DNA of 64,000 nt from assembly GCA_958427145.1 (NCBI GenBank), contig CAUAAZ010000002.1, forward strand, positions 62,001 through 126,000, in the 5' to 3' direction. A program made the position numbers and the translations under genes. Every line of letters begins with the position of its first letter. Position 1 is the first letter of the stretch. Shown here piece by piece: positions 23,910-32,069 of this stretch. The notes under the pieces are model-generated. The model was not told the origin of the DNA, did not search any database, and saw nothing but the letters and a program-made list of their open reading frames with translations. The stretch is from an uncultured Collinsella sp. GTDB lineage: Bacteria > Actinomycetota > Coriobacteriia > Coriobacteriales > Coriobacteriaceae.

Positions 23910-24823
23910 TACAGCACGCCTCCGATCATCAAAAGCAGCTGCGCGGTAATGCAGCCAAAGATAAGCGAGTCGCTACGGTCGAGCATGCCGCCATGGCCCG
24001 GGATAAGGTTGCCGGAATCCTTGACGCCAACGCCACGCTTGATGCGCGACTCGATGAGGTCGCCGATAACGCCCAGGATGGACACGACCAAGCCGCACAG
24101 CAGCGCATAGGGCAAGCTCAGCTTATAGAAATGCGTCGCCCACAAAATGAGCCAGATGAGCACCGAGCCCAAGATGCCGCCGAAAAAGCCTTCCCAGCTC
24201 TTTTTGGGAGAAATCTTGGGGACCATCTTATGTTTGCCGATACGGCTGCCCACGATATAGGCAAACGAATCGGAGACCCAGAGAGACGCGCAAACACCCA
24301 CCGAAAGCAGGGCGCCGGCAAAACCGGGCACGGCGTCGCGCAACAGCACGATGGCCGACAGCATAAAACCGGTGTAGATGGGACCCATGAGCGTCACGGC
24401 TACATCTGATATGCGGGTACGCGGCGACCAGACATACCAAATGCCCACCGCAAGCATCAGAGCAAAAAGCAGGGCATTCAACAGCAGCGAGTCGCCCAGC
24501 GCCGAGAGCGGAAAGAGCACGGCGGCAGCGATACCCAGGCGCTCGTTGGCCACTTTGCCATCGAGTTTCGTCATGCGAAAGAACTCATAGCAGCACAAGC
24601 CGCTCATGACGGACACAAAGATGGCAGTAGGCACGATACCCAAAACCAGACATAGGATAAAGACAACGGCATAGACGATACCGGCGGCAGCACGGGTAAT
24701 AAAACCAGCCAACCAGGAGCCGGTGCCGCCCTTCGCAGCCGGTGCCTTGGAAGCGGAGGCCCTGCGCACAGGTGTCGTAGAAGCAGGCGCCTTGGGAGCA
24801 GTTGCCTTGGGACGATCAGCCAC
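23909..24823 (-). CDS. cdsA: phosphatidate cytidylyltransferase
   Basis: CdsA makes CDP-diacylglycerol, the precursor of the main phospholipids, at the membrane. The 304-residue protein has an Ala/Lys-rich cytoplasmic N-terminus of about 38 residues, then roughly eight membrane helices. The C-terminal signature (SWEGFFGGILGS, then GDLIESRIKRGVGVKDSGNLIPGHGGMLDRSDS) is fully conserved. The start is GTG at 24823, just after uppS, with GGAGG upstream. The N-terminal extension is longer than in most homologues. Confidence 0.95.
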   Translation of the reverse strand: MADRPKATAPKAPASTTPVRRASASKAPAAKGGTGSWLAGFITRAAAGIVYAVVFILCLVLGIVPTAIFVSVMSGLCCYEFFRMTKLDGKVANERLGIAAAVLFPLSALGDSLLLNALLFALMLAVGIWYVWSPRTRISDVAVTLMGPIYTGFMLSAIVLLRDAVPGFAGALLSVGVCASLWVSDSFAYIVGSRIGKHKMVPKISPKKSWEGFFGGILGSVLIWLILWATHFYKLSLPYALLCGLVVSILGVIGDLIESRIKRGVGVKDSGNLIPGHGGMLDRSDSLIFGCITAQLLLMIGGVL

Positions 24824-24825
24824 GA

Positions 24826-25620
24826 TTAAGCCTCCTCAGTCTTACTCAATCCACCAAACCTACGGTCGCGGCCCTGATAAGCCAAGATAGCCTCAACAAG
24901 ACCCCACCGATCAAAGTCGGGCCAATAGGTATCGGTGACGTAGAACTCGGAATAGGCAACCTGCCACAACAGATAGTTTGAAAGGCGCAGTTCGCCCGAG
25001 GTGCGAATAACGAGCTCGGGATCGGGAAGACCGGCGGTGTACAGGTGCGACGCCACCATATCGTCATCAATTGCGGCGGGGTCAATCTTACCGGCAGCTG
25101 CATCGAAGGCGAGCTGACGGGCAGCGCGAGTGATCTCGGCACGAGCGCCATAGTTAACAGCGAGCGCCAGGGTCATACCGGTATGGTCGGCGCACTCGGC
25201 AAGACCGCGCTCAAAGACATCACGGGTCTTCTTGGGCAACGCAGAAATGTCACCCAAAAACACAACGCGCACGTTTTCGCGCTTAAGCAACGGCAGCTCA
25301 TCGATAAACGTCTTGGCAAACAAATGCATGAGGACATTGACCTCGTGCTGCGGGCGATTCCAGTTTTCGGTAGAAAACGCATAGGCCGAAAGCACGTCGA
25401 CGCCCAGGCGCACGCAGGCGGTAATAATCTCGCGTAGAGAGACGATACCGGCCTTGTGACCCTCGGTGCGGGCAAGACCGCGCGCCGTGGCCCAACGGCC
25501 GTTGCCGTCCATGATGCACGAGATATGATGCGGGATCTTATTGAGGTCAAGGTCGGAAAAACCGACGCCCGCAGGGGCGTCGGCAAAGTACTCGACCAGT
25601 TTATGCTCGTCGTATTGCAC
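24826..25620 (-). CDS. uppS: isoprenyl transferase (undecaprenyl diphosphate synthase)
   Basis: UppS extends farnesyl diphosphate with isopentenyl units to make the lipid carrier for peptidoglycan and wall polymers. The 264-residue cis-prenyltransferase contains HISCIMDGNGRWATARGL (catalytic Asp), SAYAFSTENWNRP, LAVNYGARAEI and DPELVIRTSGELRLSNYLLWQ. The start is GTG at 25620, one base after the frr stop. It sits between frr and cdsA, a widely conserved order. Confidence 0.95.
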   Translation of the reverse strand: MQYDEHKLVEYFADAPAGVGFSDLDLNKIPHHISCIMDGNGRWATARGLARTEGHKAGIVSLREIITACVRLGVDVLSAYAFSTENWNRPQHEVNVLMHLFAKTFIDELPLLKRENVRVVFLGDISALPKKTRDVFERGLAECADHTGMTLALAVNYGARAEITRAARQLAFDAAAGKIDPAAIDDDMVASHLYTAGLPDPELVIRTSGELRLSNYLLWQVAYSEFYVTDTYWPDFDRWGLVEAILAYQGRDRRFGGLSKTEEA

Positions 25621-25621
25621 C

Positions 25622-26158
25622 TTAGATCTCCATGACCTCGGCTTCTTTTTCCTTCAGAAGCTCCTCGACCTTGGCAACATACTCGTCGGTATGCTTCTGA
25701 ACCTTGGCCTGCTCGCGACGAACATCGTCCTCGGTAAGCTCCTCGTCGCGCTCGAGTTTATTGTTAAAGTCACGACGGATGTTGCGGATAGAGACCTTGG
25801 CCTGCTCGGCGTACTCGCGGCACTCCTTGACGAGCTCGCGACGACGCTCCTCGGTGGGAGCCGGGAACGGCAGGCGTACGACGGTACCATCAGAATTGGG
25901 GGTAATGCCCAGGTCGGAGGCACTGATGGCCTTAACAATGGCGTTAATGAGTGCCTTGTCCCACGGCTCGATGAGCAGCATGTGGGCCTCGGGGGTCTTG
26001 ACGGCGGCAACCTGCGTAACCGGCGTGGGAACACCGTAGTAATCGACGGTGATGTCGGACAGAATGTTGGCATTGGCGCGGCCGGTACGAACCTTGGAGA
26101 AGTTATGCTTGAGGGACTCGAGCGACTTATCCATATGGGCGGTGATGTTCTCTGCCAT
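25622..26158 (-). CDS. frr: ribosome recycling factor
   Basis: RRF splits post-termination ribosomes together with EF-G. The 178-residue protein contains MDKSLESLKHNFSKVRTGRANANILSDITVDYYGVPTPVTQVA and EERRRELVKECREYAEQAKVSIRNIRRDFN, the conserved head and hinge regions. The length is slightly short of the usual 185 but no part is missing. The ATG at 26158 has AGGAGG. It follows pyrH directly. Confidence 0.97.
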   Translation of the reverse strand: MAENITAHMDKSLESLKHNFSKVRTGRANANILSDITVDYYGVPTPVTQVAAVKTPEAHMLLIEPWDKALINAIVKAISASDLGITPNSDGTVVRLPFPAPTEERRRELVKECREYAEQAKVSIRNIRRDFNNKLERDEELTEDDVRREQAKVQKHTDEYVAKVEELLKEKEAEVMEI

Positions 26159-26160
26159 GC

Positions 26161-26883
26161 TTAATCCTCCTGATAGACGAGCGTGCCGACGGGCTCACCC
26201 GAAAGCGCGCGCTTGACGGTGTCCTCGCCATCGATGTTGAGGACCAAAATCGGCATACGGTTGTCCTGGCACAGTGCCGTAGCCGTGGAATCCATAACCT
26301 GCAGACCGCGGACGAGAACCTCGTGATAGGTAATCTTGTCAAAACGGACGGCATCAGCGCACTTGACGGGATCCTTATCGTAGATGCCGTCAACCTTGGT
26401 GGCTTTAATCAGAATCTCGGCGCCGATCTCGCACGCACGAAGAGCCGCGGCGGTGTCGGTCGTAAAGTACGGATTGCCCGAACCGGCGGCAAAAATAACG
26501 ACGTTGCCCTTGGAAAGGTGGTTGATGGCGCGACGGCGAATATAGGGCTCGCAGATCTCGTTCATCTGGATAGCGCTCATCACGCGGCAGGGAACATCGT
26601 TATGCTCGAAGGCATCCTGCAGGGAGAGCGCGTTCATAACGGTTGCCAGCATGCCCATGTAGTCGGCCTGAGCACGCTCCATGCCACCGGCAGCGCCTGC
26701 CATGCCGCGGAAAATATTGCCGCCGCCGACAACGACGCCGACCTCATGGCCAACGGCGAGCAGCTCCTTGACCTGCTTAGCAAGATGGTCGGTAACCTTG
26801 GGGTCGATGCCATATTGGCCGTCGCCCATCAGCGCTTCGCCGGAAAGCTTAAGAAGCACGCGTTTATATCGGATGTCGGACAA
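26161..26883 (-). CDS. pyrH: UMP kinase
   Basis: PyrH phosphorylates UMP to UDP, feeding both RNA and cell-wall precursors. The 240-residue amino-acid-kinase-fold protein has KRVLLKLSGEALMG, GVVVGGGNIFRG, AAGSGNPYFTTDTAAALRA and LIKATKVDGIYDKDP. The start is TTG at 26883 behind GGAGG. It begins an operon of eight genes; a terminator separates it from tsf, so unlike in many bacteria it does not simply continue the rpsB-tsf transcript. Confidence 0.96.
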   Translation of the reverse strand: MSDIRYKRVLLKLSGEALMGDGQYGIDPKVTDHLAKQVKELLAVGHEVGVVVGGGNIFRGMAGAAGGMERAQADYMGMLATVMNALSLQDAFEHNDVPCRVMSAIQMNEICEPYIRRRAINHLSKGNVVIFAAGSGNPYFTTDTAAALRACEIGAEILIKATKVDGIYDKDPVKCADAVRFDKITYHEVLVRGLQVMDSTATALCQDNRMPILVLNIDGEDTVKRALSGEPVGTLVYQED

Positions 26884-26943
26884 AGCGATCCTCCTTTAGA
26901 TTGAACTCTCAACATTCTATCAAAGGCTCTAATAAGAGGCATG

Positions 26944-26980
26944 AAAAAGCAGGCTGTGAGTAAAACCCACAGCCTGCTCA
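26944..26980 (-). terminator. intrinsic terminator of rpsB-tsf
   Basis: An 11-bp stem (AGCAGGCTGTG with its complement) followed on the minus strand by five T residues lies 22 bp after the tsf stop codon. Confidence 0.9.
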
Positions 26981-27001
26981 TTACCAGCTACAAGAGCTTA
27001 T

Positions 27002-27871
27002 TTACTCGCCACGGACCAGACGGTCAAAGGCAACGACGGTAATGGTGTCGCCGAGCTCCTTGGAGACCTGCTCAGCGTACTTCTTGATGGTGAGGGAGCT
27101 GTCCTTGATGAACTCCTGCTCGGTGAGCACGGACTGCTTGTAGAACTTCTCCAGACGGCCGACAGCCATCTTCTCCTGGATAGCCTCGGGCTTACCGGAC
27201 TCGGCAGCCTGAGCCATGTAGATCTGCTTCTCGTGCTCGACGGTCTCGGCCGGAACCTGATCGCGGGTAGCGCAGATCGGGGCGACGGCGGCAACCTGAA
27301 GGGCAACGTCGTGAGCGAAGGTCTTGAAGGATTCAGCCTGAGCGGTCTCAGCCTTCTCGAAGGCGAACTCGACGAGGACGCCGATCTTACCACCCATGTG
27401 GATGTAAGAAGCGAGCGCGCCGTTCTCGGCCTTGCGGGCAGCGAAGCGGGAGATCTTCATGTTCTCACCCATGATGTGAATCATCTCGGTGAGCTCAGAG
27501 GAAACGGTCTCCTCGCCCATCGGCTTCTCGAGCAGAGCGTCGACGTCAGCAGGCTCGGTGGTAGCGACAACCTCAGCGACCTTGGAAGCAAAGCCGGTGA
27601 ACTTGGCGTTAGAGCCAACGAAGTCGGTCTCGCAGGAGAGCTCGAGCAGAGCGCCGGTCTTGCCATCCTCGGAGACGAACGCGGCGACAGCGCCCTCGTT
27701 GGTCTCACGGCCAGCCTTCTTGGCAGCCTTGGCAAGGCCGTTCTTACGCAGAACGTCGACAGCGGCGTCCATGTCGCCGTCAGCCTCGACGAGAGCCTTC
27801 TTGCACTCCATCATCGGGGAATCGGTCATCTCGCGGAGCTGCTTGACCATAGCGGCGGTAATCTGGGCCAT
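27002..27871 (-). CDS. tsf: elongation factor Ts
   Basis: EF-Ts exchanges GDP for GTP on EF-Tu during translation. The 289-residue protein starts MAQITAAMVKQLREMTDSPMMECKKALVEADGDMDAAVDVLRKNG, the conserved N-terminal module, followed by the core with TDFVGSN and IHMGGKIGVLVEF. The ATG at 27871 has GAAAGGA. It follows rpsB by 45 bp with no terminator and shares its promoter. Confidence 0.97.
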   Translation of the reverse strand: MAQITAAMVKQLREMTDSPMMECKKALVEADGDMDAAVDVLRKNGLAKAAKKAGRETNEGAVAAFVSEDGKTGALLELSCETDFVGSNAKFTGFASKVAEVVATTEPADVDALLEKPMGEETVSSELTEMIHIMGENMKISRFAARKAENGALASYIHMGGKIGVLVEFAFEKAETAQAESFKTFAHDVALQVAAVAPICATRDQVPAETVEHEKQIYMAQAAESGKPEAIQEKMAVGRLEKFYKQSVLTEQEFIKDSSLTIKKYAEQVSKELGDTITVVAFDRLVRGE

Positions 27872-27916
27872 TGTGGTTCCTTTCAAAGAGATGAAAAAGA
27901 ATTAACTAAGACTGAT

Positions 27917-28645
27917 TTACTCGGCCTTGGGCTCAGCGGCCATCTCGGCCTCGGAGACCTGCTCCTTGCCGGAGCCAGCGAGGCAGGCGTCAGCCATGAG
28001 CTCGCACATAAGGGTGACAGCGGAGATAGCGTCATCGTTGCAGGGGATGCCGTACTCGACCTCGTCGGGATCGGAGTTGGTGTCGATCAGGGCGACGACG
28101 GGGATGTTCAGGCGCTGAGCCTCCTTGATGGCGTTCTCCTCGCGCTTGGTGTCGATGACGAAGAGAGCCTGGGGCAGACCCTTCATGTCGCGGGCGCCAC
28201 CGAGGTTGGTCTGGAGCTTGGTGAGCTCCTTGCCGAGAACAGCCTGCTCCTTCTTGGGCAGAACAGCCATGCGGCCGTCCTCGACCATGGCCTCGAGCTC
28301 CTCCATGCGGTTGATGCGGGAGCGGATGGTGACGAAGTTGGTCAGCATACCGCCGAGCCAACGCTGGTTGATGTAAGGCATGTTGGCGCGCTCAGCAGCG
28401 TTCTTGACGGCCTCCTGAGCCTGCTTCTTGGTGCCGACGAACAGCACGTTGCCGCCCTTAGCGACGTTCTTGACGAAGGTGTAGGCCTGGTCGGCGTCGA
28501 GGATGGTCTGCTTGAGGTCGAGGATGTAGATGCCGTTGCGCTCACCGAAGATGAACGGCTTCATCTTGGGGTTCCAGCGACGGGTCTGGTGACCGAAGTG
28601 GCAGCCGGCCTCGAGCAGGGTGCGGATATTAATCTTGGTAGCCAT
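27917..28645 (-). CDS. rpsB: 30S ribosomal protein S2
   Basis: S2 is a late-binding small-subunit protein. The 242-residue product starts MATKINIRTLLEAGCHFGHQTRRWNPKMKPFIFGERNGIYILDL and contains QRWLGGMLTNF and LFVIDTKREENAIKEAQRL. A short acidic tail (SEAEMAAEPKAE) ends the protein. AGGAGG precedes the ATG. Its promoter is at 28787-28815 and the leader is about 135 nt long. Confidence 0.97.
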   Translation of the reverse strand: MATKINIRTLLEAGCHFGHQTRRWNPKMKPFIFGERNGIYILDLKQTILDADQAYTFVKNVAKGGNVLFVGTKKQAQEAVKNAAERANMPYINQRWLGGMLTNFVTIRSRINRMEELEAMVEDGRMAVLPKKEQAVLGKELTKLQTNLGGARDMKGLPQALFVIDTKREENAIKEAQRLNIPVVALIDTNSDPDEVEYGIPCNDDAISAVTLMCELMADACLAGSGKEQVSEAEMAAEPKAE

Positions 28646-28786
28646 GTTAAACCTCCTGTGGTTTGCCTCCGCGCGGGGTCATCCTCCAAAACCAACCCGG
28701 ACATGTGCTACCAAAGCCCGGGCACCACGGTATGAAGTAGCCGCGCGTGCGTGATAAAAACATGTTGCCGTGAAGCAACCCGATGA
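28646..28786 (-). promoter_or_regulatory. 5' leader of rpsB-tsf
   Basis: The leader of about 135 nt between the predicted transcription start and rpsB can fold locally; for example CCCGGGC and GTCCGGG segments face each other at about 28689-28722. Ribosomal-protein leaders often bind their own product, but no known S2-binding motif could be matched by eye. Confidence 0.35.
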
Positions 28787-28815
28787 ATGATAGCAGGAAT
28801 GCATCTTCCTGCCAA
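28787..28815 (-). promoter_or_regulatory. promoter of rpsB-tsf
   Basis: The minus strand reads TTGGCA, a 17-bp spacer, then TATCAT, with TGC directly before the -10. This is the most complete promoter in the window, with a good -35, ideal spacing and an extended -10. Confidence 0.75.
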
Positions 28816-28864
28816 CCCGCAATCAAAACCACATACCTCGGTGCGGCGCGGGACGTCCCAGCCA

Positions 28865-29707
28865 CTATTCGCCGCGGGGATGGGCTTGAGCCACGGCACG
28901 TTTGAGCCGATCGGGCGTGAGGTGCGTGTAAATCTGCGTCGTGGACAGGCTCGCATGACCCAGCAGCTCTTGAACCGAGCGCAGGTCCGCACCGCCCTCA
29001 AGCAAGTCGGTCGCAAAGGTATGGCGCATCGCATGCGGGGCGATGTCGGCCGGAATGCCGGCGAGCGTCGCCAGCGTATGGAACCGCCGCCGGAGCATGG
29101 CGGCGCTCATGCGATTGCCACGCGCCGATATAAGCAGCGGATGCGGCCCAGTAGCGAGGTCGCGGCGCTTTGCCTGAGCGAGCAACTCCGGCCTCCCCTC
29201 CTCAATATAGAGACGCGTCACATCGAGCGCACGACGATACAGAGGGACGATACGCTCCTTGCTCCCCTTGCCCCAAAGTCGCAGCGTTCGCTCGGACCAA
29301 CCAATAGACTCCACGTTGAGCGCCGCGAGCTCCGAGATTCGCGCGCCGGAGGCATAGAGCAACTCAAGCATCGCCGCATCGCGCAGTCCCGCGGGCGTCG
29401 AGGTATCAGGCGTCTTGAGCAGCGCCTCGACCTGCTGGGTCGTAAGGACGCCCGGCAGGTCACGCGGCAGCTTGGGCGATGCGATCGCCGAGACCACATC
29501 GCCCTCGACAATCCCCTCGGCAGCCATCCAGCGATAGAGAGATCGGATAGCCGACAGGTGCGCCGCAAGCGTTCGGGGAGCCACCTGCTCACGCGAAAGC
29601 TCAGCAAGATAGCGACGAATGGTGCGCACGTCGGCAGCGAAAGCATCAATATCCTCGCGCTCGCACCAGGCAGCAAAGCGCTCCAGCCTCGAGCCATAGG
29701 CCGTCAC
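28865..29707 (-). CDS. xerC: tyrosine recombinase of the XerC/XerD family
   Basis: Xer recombinases resolve chromosome dimers at the dif site. From the GTG at 29707 the product has 280 residues. Catalytic residues are all present: Arg123 (SGARISEL), Lys150 region (GKGSKERIVPL), His225-x2-Arg228 (HAMRHTFATDLL), His251 (LLGHAS) and Tyr260 (QIYTH). The homologous N-terminus continues upstream in frame (SFIAYIARVEGLSPNT) to 29785, where the only possible starts are CTG 29773 or ATA 29785; the true protein is probably 22-26 residues longer. XerC versus XerD cannot be decided. It overlaps the trmFO stop region. Confidence 0.9.
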   Translation of the reverse strand: MTAYGSRLERFAAWCEREDIDAFAADVRTIRRYLAELSREQVAPRTLAAHLSAIRSLYRWMAAEGIVEGDVVSAIASPKLPRDLPGVLTTQQVEALLKTPDTSTPAGLRDAAMLELLYASGARISELAALNVESIGWSERTLRLWGKGSKERIVPLYRRALDVTRLYIEEGRPELLAQAKRRDLATGPHPLLISARGNRMSAAMLRRRFHTLATLAGIPADIAPHAMRHTFATDLLEGGADLRSVQELLGHASLSTTQIYTHLTPDRLKRAVAQAHPRGE

Positions 29708-29781
29708 CGTGTTGGGAGAAAGTCCCTCGACGCGTGCGATATAGGCGATAAAAGAGTCGACGGTGTCGTACAGGTCAAAGG

Positions 29782-31119
29782 CTATGACCGGTCGCCTCCA
29801 AACAAGTCGGAACGCGTGGCCAAGTAGGCATCGAGGGCCTCGAGCGCACGGTCCGCATAGGCCTGATAGCGGTCGCGCTTGCTGCGGCGCTTACCGTCCT
29901 CGAGCGGCGGCACCAGGCCAAAATTAACATGCATGGGCTGATAGCCCACGGTGGCAGGATCGGTCGCATAGCCCACGAGCGCACCCAGGGCGCCCACACG
30001 CGGCAACTCGACGGGATCGGCACCGATAGCATCGGCATAGGTGTTGAGCGCCGCGAGCAGACCGGTCGCCACGGCTTCCATGTACCCCTCGGTGCCGGTG
30101 ATCTGACCGGCCAGGCGCACACCCGTGCCAGGCACGGCAAAGGTGCCATCGAGCACGTGCGGGGCGTCGACAAAGGTATTGCGGTGCATGACACCGTAGC
30201 GGAAGAACTCAGCGTTCTCCAGACCCGGCACCATATGAAAGACGCGCTTCTGCTCGCCAAAGGTCAAGTTGGTCTGGAAGCCCACCAGGTTATAGGCGGT
30301 CTTCTCCTTGTTCTCGGCACGCAGCTGAATCGCCGCCCAGGGGCGACGTCCGGTACGCGGGTCGGTGAGGCCGACGGGCTTCATGGCGCCAAAGCGAATG
30401 GCGTCCTTGCCGGTGCGCGCAACTTCCTCGGCAGGCTGGCAGGCCTGGAACAGATCGCCGCCCTCAAAGTCTTTGAGCACCACACGGTCGGCCGTGGTAA
30501 GCGCCTCGATAAAGGCCTCGTACTCCTCCTTGTTGAGCGGAGCGTTGAGATAGTCGCCGCTCCCCTGCTCCTCATAGCGCGACTGCGAAAACAGCACGTC
30601 CATATCGAGCGTGGAGGCATCGACGATCGGCGCCGCGGCATCGAAGAACGCAAGGGCGTCGCCACCGACGAGCTTCATGACCTCTTCGCTCAGCGCCGGT
30701 GAACACAGCGGGCCCGCGGCAATGACCACGTGGCCCTCGGGAATCTGCGTGACCTCGCCGTGCACGACCTCGATATTGGGACGGGCGGCAACCTCGGCCT
30801 CGACAAGCTCGGAAAACTTGACGCGGTCGACCGCCAGGGCACCGCCGGCGGGAACAGCCGCGCGATGGGCGCAATCGAGCAGGACTGAACCCATGCGCTC
30901 AAGCTCGGCCTTCAGCAAACCAGCCGCGGAATCCGGACGAGTCGACTTAAACGAATTGGAGCAGACGAGCTCTGCCAGGTGATCGGTATGGTGGGCCGGG
31001 GAGCTCACCTGGGGGCGCATCTCGCACAGCTTTACGGTAAACCCACGGTCTGCCAGTTGAATTGCGCATTCCGAACCCGCCAGACCGCCACCGATAACCG
31101 TCACCTGATCGAACTGCAT
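29782..31119 (-). CDS. trmFO: methylenetetrahydrofolate--tRNA-(uracil-5-)-methyltransferase
   Basis: TrmFO makes ribothymidine 54 in tRNA using methylene-THF and FAD. The 445-residue protein has the FAD motif VIGGGLAGSECA near the N-terminus, catalytic Cys53 in LVCSNSFKS and a second conserved cysteine in LFQACQPAEE, and ends with a complete C-terminal FAD domain (MHVNFGLVPPL). ATG 31119 with AAAGGTG is preferred over a TTG at 31125. It lies between dprA and xer, as in Firmicutes. Confidence 0.96.
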   Translation of the reverse strand: MQFDQVTVIGGGLAGSECAIQLADRGFTVKLCEMRPQVSSPAHHTDHLAELVCSNSFKSTRPDSAAGLLKAELERMGSVLLDCAHRAAVPAGGALAVDRVKFSELVEAEVAARPNIEVVHGEVTQIPEGHVVIAAGPLCSPALSEEVMKLVGGDALAFFDAAAPIVDASTLDMDVLFSQSRYEEQGSGDYLNAPLNKEEYEAFIEALTTADRVVLKDFEGGDLFQACQPAEEVARTGKDAIRFGAMKPVGLTDPRTGRRPWAAIQLRAENKEKTAYNLVGFQTNLTFGEQKRVFHMVPGLENAEFFRYGVMHRNTFVDAPHVLDGTFAVPGTGVRLAGQITGTEGYMEAVATGLLAALNTYADAIGADPVELPRVGALGALVGYATDPATVGYQPMHVNFGLVPPLEDGKRRSKRDRYQAYADRALEALDAYLATRSDLFGGDRS

Positions 31120-31133
31120 CTGCAAACACCTTT

Positions 31134-32069
31134 CTAATTGACACGTTTTCCATTGTGACCGAAGGGCGTCTGGGCGTGAAGGGCAAACTTGGAGGGCGCA
31201 TACCTTCCATCCATCATGCGCTCGATAAGACCCTCGAGTTCAAGCGAACCCAAGAGTTTGAGTACGCCGACAGCATCGAGCGAGACGAGCGCCGCGATGT
31301 CGTCGACCTTGAGCGGAGAGGCGATGAGCGCATGCATCACGGTCTGCTGCGTTGGATCCAGGTCGGCAATGCCGGGAGCATCGGGGCGCGAGTAGCGCAG
31401 GGTTCCGTAGATGCGTGAGATAGCCATCTCGATAGATTCCTCGTCGACGATGCAGCAGGCACCGTTCGCAATGAGGTAATTCGTGCCACGCGACTCGGGC
31501 GATAGGATCGACCCCGGCACGGCAAGAAGTTCGCGCCCCAAATCCATAGCAGCCTCGGCTGTGGAAAACGTCCCAGAAGGCATACCCGCCTCGGATACAA
31601 AGAGGGCTTGCGACAGGGCCGCGATTACGCGATTGCGGCGCGGAAAGGCGAACTTGCGCGGACCCATGCCCCACGGAGAGATCGACACGACCGCGCCACC
31701 CGTATCAAGCGTGCGCGTAATCAGCCCCGCGCTCGAACGCGGGTAGACCACGTCGGCGCCCGTCCCCAGCACCACAACGTGTTTGCCGCCGGCGTTGACC
31801 GCAGCCCAACCCGAGGCCTGGTCACAACCGACCGCACCGCCCGAAACTACCGTCACTCCCGCCTCAACCGCCACCTTCGCCGCAAGCTCTGCCACGGCAA
31901 GACCATACGGCGAGGCCTTTCGCGCACCGATGATGGAGAGCGCGGGCGTCGAAAGCGCCTCGGGGTTGCCGCGCACATAGAGCGTCTGAGGTACATCAGA
32001 AAGCTCCAAAACGGTCTCGGGATACAACGCGTCACCTGGATGCAGCTCGAAGGTCCCCTCAGCCATCAT
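31134..32069 (-). CDS. dprA: DNA-processing protein DprA
   Basis: DprA protects incoming single-stranded DNA in the cytoplasm and loads RecA during transformation. The 311-residue protein has the Rossmann-like core with LSIIGARKASPYG (about 45-56), VVSGGAVGCDQAS (74-86), VVVLGTGADVVYP, and RNRVIAALSQALFVSEA, plus a C-terminal winged-helix-like tail. It lacks the N-terminal SAM domain of some homologues. The ATG at 32069 overlaps the comM stop (ATGA). It shares an operon with comM, and the operon carries the same upstream motif as comEA-comEC. Confidence 0.94.
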   Translation of the reverse strand: MMAEGTFELHPGDALYPETVLELSDVPQTLYVRGNPEALSTPALSIIGARKASPYGLAVAELAAKVAVEAGVTVVSGGAVGCDQASGWAAVNAGGKHVVVLGTGADVVYPRSSAGLITRTLDTGGAVVSISPWGMGPRKFAFPRRNRVIAALSQALFVSEAGMPSGTFSTAEAAMDLGRELLAVPGSILSPESRGTNYLIANGACCIVDEESIEMAISRIYGTLRYSRPDAPGIADLDPTQQTVMHALIASPLKVDDIAALVSLDAVGVLKLLGSLELEGLIERMMDGRYAPSKFALHAQTPFGHNGKRVN

